Shown here one piece after another: positions 1 to 6,231 of a stretch of DNA of 24,577 nucleotides; positions within the stretch are counted from its first letter, which is position 1, and each line of letters opens with the position of its first letter. The DNA is from an uncultured Campylobacter sp. GTDB taxonomy: Bacteria; Campylobacterota; Campylobacteria; Campylobacterales; Campylobacteraceae. Below the pieces are notes generated by a model. That model did no database searches, was not told where the DNA came from, and saw nothing but the letters and a program-made list of their open reading frames with translations. The stretch is from NCBI RefSeq assembly GCF_938039245.1, contig NZ_CALHVN010000024.1:1-24577 (forward strand). The letters are read 5' to 3'. The position numbers and the translations under genes were made by a program.

Positions 1-39
1 GTGACCGAGTAAAATTTAAATCCAACGAAGTATAGGACA

Positions 40-54
40 AAAAGACAAGCCGTT
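40..54. repeat. 15-bp direct repeat, copy 1, downstream of pepD
   Basis: The 15-mer AAAAGACAAGCCGTT occurs here, just after the pepD stop codon, and again at 3558-3572, where it runs into the cmoA stop codon. The word CGAAGTAT lies shortly before both copies (25-32 and 3453-3460). In copy 1 the two words are 7 bases apart; in copy 2 they are separated by about 97 bases that hold a long imperfect hairpin. This suggests a dispersed repeat with and without an internal stem. The match is seen directly; the interpretation is inference. Confidence 0.6.
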
Positions 55-59
55 CCTAG

Positions 60-1337
60 CTACTGAAGCCTAGCGATTATATTTCTTACGACTTCCGCCA
101 TCATCTCCACCGACGCTATCTCGCAGTGCTCGTTTACGGAGTGAGGCGAGTGGATATTCGGGCCTATGGAGCAGGCTTGCAGCTCGGGCTGTTTTGCGAC
201 CAGTACGCCGCACTCAAGACCTGCGTGCACGGCAGCAAATTTGGCCTGCGGTTTTTGTTTTTGCAGTTCTTCGAGCACCAGATGCGCGAAGTCGCTGACG
301 TGCGGCGCCCAGTTCGCCGAGCGATCGGTTACTTTGACCTCAAAGCCCAGCGCACTAGCCAAAGTGCTAGTCTCAAAGCCCAGATTTTCGAGCCCCTCTC
401 GCTTCATCGCGCGTCCGAAAAAGTCAAACTCGATCACGCCCTCTTTTTGCTTAACGGTCGAGAGATTTATGCTTTCATTTACCATATTAAGCTCGGTGTC
501 GTAGCTGCGCACGCCCTGGGCGAAGGAGTTGATTAGCGCTAAAATTTTGCCGCCATTTACCAACACGTCCGCTTCGCCCTCGCCTAGGCTCTTTACCCAC
601 GCTAGGCCGCGCTGCTTTGGCTCATGCGCACAGAGCGCCTTGCACACGGCATTTGCGGGGATCGAGTTGCTCCTCTCGCCAAAATCAAGGCTGATCAGCT
701 CGCAGCCCTCCTCGGCGAGAAATTTCGCCAGCAGCTTCGTCGCGTTTGGGATATTTTTGTGTATTTCGTTGCCCGAATGCCCGCCGCTAAGCCCGGTGAC
801 GCCGATCTCGTAAATTTTACCGCTCTTTTTGACGCTCGCGGCGCCGATTTTTGCGCTCACGTTTATACCGCCGGCGCATCCTAGCGTCACGCGGTCGTCC
901 TCTTCGCTGTCTAAATTTAGCAGATTGGGCGATAAAATTTTACCTTTAAAGGCGTTTGCGCCCACGAGCCCGACCTCCTCGTCGTTGGTAAATAGGCACT
1001 CCAAATTCGCAAACTCCCGCATCGCACCCATCATCATCGCCACGCCGATACCGTCGTCAGCGCCCAGAGTCGAGTTTTTCGCCCTTAGGATGCCGTTTTC
1101 TTCGATGAGCTGTAAATTCGGCGCCGCGCCCACGCAGACCATGTCGTAGTGGCTTTGCAGGCAAATTTTAGGCTCGCCCTTTACGGCATGGATGTTGCCC
1201 GCCTCATCGACGTTTACGCTAAAGCCCTGGGAGAGCGCAAAATCCGCTAAAAACTCCCTCATCTGCTCCGTTTCGCAGCTACAGTGCGGTATCTCGCACA
1301 GCTTCTTAAAATCGTTCATAACCTCGTTTTTTTGCAT
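60..1337 (-). CDS. pepD: Aminoacyl-histidine dipeptidase (PepD, peptidase family M20C)
   Basis: This is a cytosolic metallo-dipeptidase that hydrolyses Xaa-His and related dipeptides. The M20 metal and catalytic signature is present in order: SHYDMV (His63), LGADDGIG (Asp94), NDEEVG (Glu120/Glu121) and NLDSEED (Asp143). A lid-domain GGHSG (His187) and a C-terminal SPHSVNEH segment, expected to hold the last metal-binding His, follow. At 425 residues it is shorter than E. coli PepD (about 485) but has all parts. The start is supported by AAGGAG 7 bases before the ATG. It is the last gene of the minus-strand operon, 15 bases after the MerP-like gene. Why a dipeptidase sits with metal-transfer genes is unclear. 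The family assignment is strong; the substrate is inferred. Confidence 0.93.
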   Translation of the reverse strand: MQKNEVMNDFKKLCEIPHCSCETEQMREFLADFALSQGFSVNVDEAGNIHAVKGEPKICLQSHYDMVCVGAAPNLQLIEENGILRAKNSTLGADDGIGVAMMMGAMREFANLECLFTNDEEVGLVGANAFKGKILSPNLLNLDSEEDDRVTLGCAGGINVSAKIGAASVKKSGKIYEIGVTGLSGGHSGNEIHKNIPNATKLLAKFLAEEGCELISLDFGERSNSIPANAVCKALCAHEPKQRGLAWVKSLGEGEADVLVNGGKILALINSFAQGVRSYDTELNMVNESINLSTVKQKEGVIEFDFFGRAMKREGLENLGFETSTLASALGFEVKVTDRSANWAPHVSDFAHLVLEELQKQKPQAKFAAVHAGLECGVLVAKQPELQACSIGPNIHSPHSVNEHCEIASVEMMAEVVRNIIARLQ

Positions 1338-1352
1338 GTTTGCTCCTTAAAT

Positions 1353-1613
1353 TTACTTAACTATCTCGCCCGTGTAGCCCGTCGTCGCCACCGCATCTAG
1401 CAGCTGCTTCTCGCTCACGCCTTCTTTCGTCTCGACGCGAGCGGTTTTGTCGTGCAGGCTAGCCTTGGCGCTGATGACGCCGTCAACGTTTAGCAGGGCT
1501 TTTCGCACCATCGCCGTACACAGCGGACAGTGCATCCCATCGACTTTGATGATGAAATTTTGATTTGCAAACGCCACGCTTGCAAGCAGTAAAATAGATA
1601 GAATTTTATTCAT
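1353..1613 (-). CDS. MerP-like periplasmic heavy-metal-associated (HMA) protein
   Basis: This 86-residue protein has an N-terminal signal peptide (hydrophobic residues 4-16, cut probably after FA) and one HMA ferredoxin-like domain. The metal motif GMHCPLC (CxxC, about residues 26-32) replaces the GMTC form common in MerP and CopZ. Such domains bind soft metals (Hg, Cu, Zn) through the two cysteines and hand them to a partner transporter. The reading frame starts inside the end of the MerT-like gene (8-base overlap), with AGGA upstream of the ATG, so translation is probably coupled. No MerR or MerA is nearby, so calling it mercury resistance would be overreach; metal scavenging or copper delivery is equally possible. 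Confidence 0.85.
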   Translation of the reverse strand: MNKILSILLLASVAFANQNFIIKVDGMHCPLCTAMVRKALLNVDGVISAKASLHDKTARVETKEGVSEKQLLDAVATTGYTGEIVK

Positions 1614-1935
1614 AAATTTTTCCTAAAACTTCGGGGTATGATAGCAGAATAATCACAAAAATAGCTAAAAAAACGTAGATGAAGATCCATTTTTTGCGGC
1701 GATTTGCGATATCGCAGGATTTTGGCTTTTTGAAAAAATAAAACGCGCTCGCCGCAAAACAGATCGCGGCAAGTGCGGTAAAATAGGGCCTCAGCTCAGT
1801 TAGGCTCTCTATGGCCTCAGAGCTTAGCAGGCTAAATGAAGCGCCGAAAATCAAAAATAAAAGCGCGGGCAGGCAGCAAAGAGTCGCCGCCAGCGCGCTT
1901 ATTACCGACGCCAGAGCTAGCCAAAAGCCCTTCAT
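1606..1935 (-). CDS. MerT-like small inner-membrane metal transport protein
   Basis: This 109-residue protein has three predicted membrane helices (about residues 5-35, 50-68 and 84-102). The first helix carries a vicinal cysteine pair in LCCLPALLF, the hallmark of MerT-family transporters that take metal from periplasmic MerP. A further Cys lies in the loop after helix 2 (KKPKSCD), where MerT has a cytosolic-side cysteine site. It overlaps the upstream transglutaminase-like gene by four bases (ATGA) and the downstream MerP-like gene by eight, so the pair is clearly co-translated. Family membership is inferred from size, topology and the CC motif. The transported metal is unknown because no reductase or MerR regulator is present. 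Confidence 0.78.
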   Translation of the reverse strand: MKGFWLALASVISALAATLCCLPALLFLIFGASFSLLSSEAIESLTELRPYFTALAAICFAASAFYFFKKPKSCDIANRRKKWIFIYVFLAIFVIILLSYPEVLGKIYE

Positions 1936-3005
1936 TTGACCTCTTGAGACTTGTAGTCGTAGCTAAAATCTTTCGGAGAATAATAATTTAGCACGTTGTC
2001 GTCCACTTCGCCGTAAGGATAGCCGAAGTTATTTAGCGGGAATTCCGCAGGCTTCGGCGATAGCACGAAGTCGCGCGCGTCGTTAAAGCCGATCCAGCAC
2101 ATCTCCCAGTTGCCGAACAAAAACTCGCGGACTTTGGCGAGCTTGCTATCGTCGTTGCTTAGCTTCTCGCCTAGACGCACCTTCGCGACGTCTGCGGGAT
2201 CGACCGGTATCCAGCCGTGTCCTTTTAGATAAAATTCCGCCCTGCAGTGCTGACCGCCCGAGATCGCTGCGAGCCCCTTCTCGTCGGCTTTTCCCATCTC
2301 GTTTGAAAATCTGCTCTGCCCTACTCTGATGCCGAAAATCTCGCGCGCAGGTATACCCACGGCGCGGCAAAGCCCTACGAATACGGAGTTTATGTCGGTG
2401 CATTTGCCCACCAGCTTGCCGCTCTCAAGTATCGCTTTTACGTCGCCCGTACCGCAGCCTAGGATGCTGTTGTCGCGCTGCATGGTGTTTGCCACCCACG
2501 TGTAGATCGCCTTCGCGCGCTCTAGATCGCCTTTTACGCCTTTAGTGATCTCCTCGGCTTTTTGCTTTACGATGCCGTCGTTTGGGATGTGCTGGGTCGG
2601 TTTTAGATAAAATTCCGTCTCAGGGCTTAGCTTTTCGTTCGGGTTAAATTCAACCTTGCTAAAATCTGTGTTTCGCTCGAAAGTCTCGACTCTAAATTTA
2701 ACGCTAAGCGTCGGCTTTACCACCTCGGCGTAGTCCACGTAAAGCGTCGGGATCGCACCATAATTTACCGACGGATTAGCGAAATTGCCGTCAAATTTAA
2801 TGTCGCTCACGCTTTGATACTCTCTGATGAACGGCAGCGGTATCCACAGCCTGGTTTTCTTGCCCGCCTCTAAAATTTCGTGATTTAGAGTTACGTCAAA
2901 AACCCTCTTGTTGCCCACGGTCTTGCTCTCTCCAAAAACGGTGCTCGGAGTTGCCATAACGGCGCCTAAAATCGCAGTGTTTCTTAAAAAATCGCGTCTT
3001 TGCAT
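1932..3005 (-). CDS. Tat-exported transglutaminase-like cysteine protease/hydrolase
   Basis: This 357-residue protein starts with a twin-arginine signal (QRRDFLRN at residues 2-9, then a hydrophobic stretch ending near TVFG), so it should be exported folded to the periplasm. The C-terminal half is a transglutaminase-like (papain-fold) domain with a recognisable triad: Cys202 in VGKCTDIN, His253 in GGQHCRAEF and Asp269 in WIPVDPADV. Bacterial relatives are usually peptidases or amidases rather than cross-linkers. The N-terminal part (about 33-130) looks like a beta-rich domain that often precedes this fold. It is the first gene of the operon, with AAGG before the ATG, and overlaps the MerT-like gene by four bases. 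Substrate unknown; a role in peptide or cell-wall turnover upstream of PepD is speculative. Confidence 0.82.
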   Translation of the reverse strand: MQRRDFLRNTAILGAVMATPSTVFGESKTVGNKRVFDVTLNHEILEAGKKTRLWIPLPFIREYQSVSDIKFDGNFANPSVNYGAIPTLYVDYAEVVKPTLSVKFRVETFERNTDFSKVEFNPNEKLSPETEFYLKPTQHIPNDGIVKQKAEEITKGVKGDLERAKAIYTWVANTMQRDNSILGCGTGDVKAILESGKLVGKCTDINSVFVGLCRAVGIPAREIFGIRVGQSRFSNEMGKADEKGLAAISGGQHCRAEFYLKGHGWIPVDPADVAKVRLGEKLSNDDSKLAKVREFLFGNWEMCWIGFNDARDFVLSPKPAEFPLNNFGYPYGEVDDNVLNYYSPKDFSYDYKSQEVK

Positions 3006-3245
3006 GAAATGCCTTGTATAAATAATAGTTGTCCCGCAACTCTTGGCAGTATTTTACTAAGAAAGGCTAAATTTGGCTTTAAACAGTGGTATTTTCGCGA
3101 GTCGTTTGGGCACCTTGCGATTTTAGAATTTGACTTGGCTAAATTTGGATAAATTTTTAAATTTTACGCACCGAGACCCGAGTCTTTACGATGCTAAATT
3201 TGGTTTTGTCAAATTTAACGCTGCGTACCAAATTTAATCTTTCTT

Positions 3246-3295
3246 GTTAAGGGGGAAGGGGCTTGAATTACGAAGTCACTCCCTTCCCCCTTAAC
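3246..3295. repeat. Perfect 15-bp inverted repeat with 20-base loop
   Basis: GTTAAGGGGGAAGGG (3246-3260) is the exact reverse complement of 3281-3295. The purine-only GGGGGAAGGG tract makes a very stable GC-rich stem with one strand all purine. Neither side is followed by a T-run, so it is not a standard terminator. It sits in the middle of the larger inverted-repeat element. Confidence 0.8.
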
Positions 3296-3312
3296 GATCC
3301 CCCAACCCCTAC

Positions 3313-3363
3313 GACGTGAGAGGTTGCTGCGCTTTGCGCAGGTTTATCTGGCGCTGTCACGTC
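3313..3363. repeat. Stem GACGTGA/TCACGTC enclosing hairpin CTGCGC-TTT-GCGCAG
   Basis: GACGTGA at 3313-3319 pairs with TCACGTC at 3357-3363. Inside lies a tight hairpin, CTGCGC (3327-3332), loop TTT, GCGCAG (3336-3341). Together with the 15-bp palindrome just upstream this would give a compact multi-stem fold if transcribed. No RNA family is recognised. Confidence 0.55.
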
Positions 3364-3459
3364 ACAAATTTAAATTTAGCATTTTCAAGGTGCGGGTCTC
3401 GGCGGATAAAATTTGCAAATTTGACTTCAAATTTGAGCGTAAAACGATAAGGCGAAGTA

Positions 3460-3561
3460 TTTTGAGATGGATTTGAATGTTGTGCAGAAATTTTAAGTCA
3501 AGGCTAGACAAGTAGTCTGCCGCAGACTTAAAATTTCAAACTCATTCAAAGACGCTCAAAA
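3460..3561. repeat. Long imperfect hairpin (about 100 bases) downstream of cmoA
   Basis: Four nested complementary segments share one axis: TTTTGAG 3460-3466 with 3555-3561, TTTGAATG 3472-3479 with 3543-3550, GAAATTTTAAGTC 3487-3499 with 3525-3537 (13 of 13), and AGTCT 3514-3518 with 3524-3528. The small central stem partly competes with the 13-bp stem. Transcribed with cmoA, it would be a 3' structure that could stabilise or end the ten-gene message. It could equally be a dispersed repeat unit, as it is flanked by CGAAGTAT and the 15-mer shared with 25-54. Confidence 0.65.
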
Positions 3562-3572
3562 GACAAGCCGTT
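3558..3572. repeat. 15-bp direct repeat, copy 2, at the cmoA stop codon
   Basis: Second exact copy of AAAAGACAAGCCGTT (see 40-54). It includes the first two bases of the cmoA stop codon as read on the plus strand. Both copies follow minus-strand genes in the same orientation. Confidence 0.6.
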
Positions 3573-4275
3573 ATTTAAAAGCAACAAACGTCGCAAAATT
3601 CGCCCACCTAAACATACACTCCACATTTCTAAACCCCGCGCTAAGCGCCAAATTTCTATTTTCCGCTTCGGTGTATGGTATGAGCACGTTTTCTAGCGCC
3701 TCGCGTTTTTGCGCGATTTCGTAGCGCGAGTAGCCTTGTTCGAGCTTGTATTTTTCGTAAATTTCGATCATATTTTTGCTCAGCGTCTTGTCCTCAAAAA
3801 TGAGCTTTTCGCTAAAAACAAACACGCCGCCGTCATTTAGCGCGCGGTAAATTTTAGCCACGAAATCCTGACGCTTAGGCGGGCGGATAAACTGTAGCGT
3901 ATAGTTCATCAAAACGGCGCCCTGCGCGTCAAATTCGCACTCTAAAATGTCCGCTAGCTCAAGCTCGATCCTAGCGCCGTAGGCCTCTATCTTGGCGCGC
4001 GCGTTTTGCAACATGGCAGGCGCGTTATCTACGCCTTTTAGCGCGAGATCGCTTCTTTTGCGCCAAAGGGCTAGCAGCATCGAGGCGGTCGAGCAACCAA
4101 GGTCTATCGCGCTTGCGCCTTGCGGTAAAATTTGCGCTAAAAAATCGGCGATCAGCTTTTGAGAAGCCTCGTAATACGGCACCGAGCGCCCGATCATATC
4201 GTCAAACACCGACGCCACGCTCGCGTCAAATTCAAACTGCTTTTTTATCGGTTCTTTAAAGATTTCGTCCTTCAC
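3571..4275 (-). CDS. cmoA: Carboxy-S-adenosyl-L-methionine synthase CmoA
   Basis: CmoA converts S-adenosylmethionine and prephenate to carboxy-SAM, the donor used by CmoB to make 5-oxyacetyl-uridine at the wobble position of tRNAs. The 234-residue length and the N-terminus (DEIFKEP, then FDASVASVFDDMIGRSVPYY) are characteristic of CmoA. The Rossmann motif AIDLGCSTASM lies at about residues 55-65, and LMNYTLQFI follows in the middle. The start overlaps the ribF stop by four bases (ATGA), so it is the last gene of the long minus-strand operon. No cmoB is in the window. The hairpin region after it is the likely 3' end of the message. Confidence 0.93.
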   Translation of the reverse strand: MKDEIFKEPIKKQFEFDASVASVFDDMIGRSVPYYEASQKLIADFLAQILPQGASAIDLGCSTASMLLALWRKRSDLALKGVDNAPAMLQNARAKIEAYGARIELELADILECEFDAQGAVLMNYTLQFIRPPKRQDFVAKIYRALNDGGVFVFSEKLIFEDKTLSKNMIEIYEKYKLEQGYSRYEIAQKREALENVLIPYTEAENRNLALSAGFRNVECMFRWANFATFVAFK

Positions 4276-5150
4276 GCTTTGCTCCTTTTAGCATTTGCGC
4301 CGGCGATATAAAGGTCGCATACGCCGACGAACTCCATCGCCTGCTTGATGTCGATGTAAATTTGACGCTTTAGCTCCTCTAGGCTTGCAAATTTACGGTT
4401 ATCGCGCAGCCGCTTGATAAAGCAAACCGCGACACTACCGGCATCCGCGATATTTTCGTTTAGCACGTGCGTCTCGACGCTAAAGTTGCCGTCCGTACTC
4501 ACGCGGTTGCCGATAAAGGTAACCGAGCCGTATGTTTTGTTGCCGATGCGAGTTCTCGTCGCATATACGCCCTCGCGCGGCAAAAGGTAGCTTTTGACGT
4601 CCAAATTTAACGTCGGTACGAGCTCGCGCGAGCCGATGCCCTGCCCCTTTACCACGCGACCTTCGATTGAATATTCGCGCCCTAGCAAAAGGTTTGCCTT
4701 GTAGATCTCGCCTTGCTTGATGTACTCGCGTATGGCCGAGCTGTGCACGCCCATGCCCTCGAAGCAAAACTCGTCTACTATCTCTACTTCGCCGTCAAAA
4801 ATGCGCGCTAAATCATACTTGTCCCACGCTCTGCCGCGACCGAATCTAAAATCAAAACCGACGACGATTTTTTGCAGATTTTTAAAATCCCGCTTCAAAA
4901 GCGCGATAAATTCCTCGCCGCTAAGCCCTTTGATCTCGTTAAAATCATACAAAAAGCACGGGTAGCGAGAGTATTCGGCGCGCTTTAGGCCGGGCGTGAT
5001 GTTGGCCTTATTTTTATCGATCACGACCAGCCCGCCGTACTCGCCCAGGTGCTTTAAAAGCTCCTTGTGGCCGCGATGCACGCCGTCAAAGTGCCCGATC
5101 GCCACGGCCGTGATATTATCTTTTGTTAAAAGCGTAGAAAAATTCGGCAT
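4272..5150 (-). CDS. ribF: Bifunctional riboflavin kinase/FAD synthetase RibF
   Basis: RibF phosphorylates riboflavin to FMN and adenylylates FMN to FAD. The N-terminal nucleotidyltransferase domain (about 1-150) has IGHFDGVHRGH (residues 18-28), VGFDFRFG (97-104) and SSAIREYI (137-144). The C-terminal kinase domain (about 158-285) has GQGIGSRELVPTLNL (169-183) with the PTxN element, and the family pattern EGVYA. Its length of 292 residues is typical. The ATG lies 35 bases inside the end of tlyA, yet has a clear AAGGAAGGAA ribosome site. No FMN riboswitch is visible, as expected for a gene buried in an operon. Confidence 0.95.
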   Translation of the reverse strand: MPNFSTLLTKDNITAVAIGHFDGVHRGHKELLKHLGEYGGLVVIDKNKANITPGLKRAEYSRYPCFLYDFNEIKGLSGEEFIALLKRDFKNLQKIVVGFDFRFGRGRAWDKYDLARIFDGEVEIVDEFCFEGMGVHSSAIREYIKQGEIYKANLLLGREYSIEGRVVKGQGIGSRELVPTLNLDVKSYLLPREGVYATRTRIGNKTYGSVTFIGNRVSTDGNFSVETHVLNENIADAGSVAVCFIKRLRDNRKFASLEELKRQIYIDIKQAMEFVGVCDLYIAGANAKRSKA

Positions 5151-6231
5151 TTCCTTCCTTTCCTTTTACCTCGCATTCAAGCGTTTGGCGCATTATCCAA
5201 CACAAATTTGCCGCCGCAAGCTCAAATTTTGCCCTCGCCTCGCGCACGGCTTTTGCGTCCGTTACGACCCCTTTTTTATTTCGTTTAGCGCTCCTGCCGA
5301 CCTCAAACTGCGGCTTAAAAAGCAGGATAATGTCGCAGTTTTGGCCCGCTAGCGCGTCGATAGAGGGCAAAATTTCTTTAAGCGAGATGAAGCTCACGTC
5401 GCAGGTGATGAGATCAAATTTTCTCAAGGCGTTTTTTGGGGTGCTGGAGTCAGGCTCGGCGTCTTTGGCTTTCGGCGCTAAATTTGAGGACGCAAGAGCG
5501 TCTCCGCTTGGCTCATTTAAAAATACGTCTTGCTCGGCAAAATTTGGTTTACAGGGATTTAAATTCGGCTCGATTCGGGTTTTTAAATTTTGCTCTGAGC
5601 CATCAAATTTAGCGTCTTTGACCGAGCTTTGAAACCCTGCCGCAAACTCGCGCACGTCGGTATTTTCAGCCACTTTCACGCGCGAATCGGCTCGCAGGCT
5701 TTTATCCAGCTGCGAGCTGCCCACATCAAGCGCGGTGACACTTTTTACGCCGTTTTGAAGTAAAATTTGCACGAATCCGCCCGTGCTTGAGCCTACGTCT
5801 AGGGCGTTTTTATCTTTAATTTCTATCGGACAAGCCGCCAAAAAGCTTTTTAGCTTTAGCGCGCCGCGTCCGACGTAGATTTCGCCGACGAGCTCGATCT
5901 TTGCGCCGTTTGCGTTTAAATTTTGCTCGCCGATACGAGCTTTTTCACCCTCAGTTTGGGCTGCGTCCGTCAAATTTGCCTCGCGTAAATTTTTAGTTTC
6001 CGCTGCCGCACTCTTTTTGGCGCCGCCGTTTTTGCCGTCATTTAAATTTACGCTTACCATACCGTCTAAATTTAGTCCGTCCGAGCCGTCAAATTTATCA
6101 AATTCGCCCACCTCAAAGCTAGGTTTATAACAAATTTTGCCGTTTAGCAAAATTTTGCCGTTTTTTATGAGCTCGGCGGCTTTGTTTCGGCTGATATTTA
6201 GGCGGCTTGCGACAAATAGATCAAATCTCAA
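5116..6231 (-). CDS. tlyA: TlyA-type rRNA 2'-O-methyltransferase with large insertions
   Basis: TlyA methylates cytidine 2'-OH in 16S (and in some bacteria 23S) rRNA, affecting capreomycin susceptibility and ribosome function. An S4 RNA-binding domain (about 1-45, NISRNKAAELI) is followed by an FtsJ-like SAM domain: GRGALKLKSF (121-130), LDVGSSTGGF (144-153), ALDVGSSQL (167-175), ITCDVSFISL (275-284) and LFKPQFEVG (304-312). At 371 residues it is about 115 longer than C. jejuni TlyA as I recall it. The excess is two hydrophilic, low-complexity stretches, about residues 50-112 and 199-270, containing repeated NLN/FDG-type words written by AAATTT-rich DNA. The catalytic blocks are intact, so it is probably active. 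It overlaps ligA by 11 bases and ribF by 35. Confidence 0.92.
   Translation of the reverse strand: MRFDLFVASRLNISRNKAAELIKNGKILLNGKICYKPSFEVGEFDKFDGSDGLNLDGMVSVNLNDGKNGGAKKSAAAETKNLREANLTDAAQTEGEKARIGEQNLNANGAKIELVGEIYVGRGALKLKSFLAACPIEIKDKNALDVGSSTGGFVQILLQNGVKSVTALDVGSSQLDKSLRADSRVKVAENTDVREFAAGFQSSVKDAKFDGSEQNLKTRIEPNLNPCKPNFAEQDVFLNEPSGDALASSNLAPKAKDAEPDSSTPKNALRKFDLITCDVSFISLKEILPSIDALAGQNCDIILLFKPQFEVGRSAKRNKKGVVTDAKAVREARAKFELAAANLCWIMRQTLECEVKGKEGNAEFFYAFNKR

Larger units (their letters stand above)
3110..3414. repeat. Nested inverted-repeat intergenic element
   Basis: Two arms, 3159-3201 and 3372-3414, are inverted copies of each other at about 34 of 43 positions by hand alignment. 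AAATTTTA, CCGAGACCCG and ATGCTAAATTT match exactly, with identical spacing (4 and 10 bases) in both arms. An extra pair GCACCTTG (3110-3117)/CAAGGTGC (3386-3393) lies outside strict nesting. The roughly 170-base centre holds a perfect 15-bp palindrome and further hairpins, listed separately. No convincing ORF is present. It could be a MITE-like element, a structured RNA or an old rearrangement scar; the arms are seen, their nature is not. Confidence 0.6.

Noticed and set aside
126..1149. Several plus-strand open frames over pepD
   Set aside because: They are antisense shadows of a gene with clear M20 motifs.
1353..1935. Full mercury-resistance (mer) operon
   Set aside because: Only MerT- and MerP-like proteins are present; no MerR or MerA, so mercury detoxification cannot be claimed.
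2146..2403. 85-codon minus-strand frame inside the transglutaminase-like gene
   Set aside because: Arg-rich out-of-frame translation fully covered by a well-supported gene; no ribosome site or family likeness.
3006..3570. CRISPR array or tRNA in the repeat-rich gap
   Set aside because: No regularly spaced direct repeats and no cloverleaf with anticodon and CCA; the signals are inverted repeats.
5151..5200. FMN riboswitch before ribF
   Set aside because: The region is tlyA coding sequence with a simple ribosome site; no RFN motif seen.
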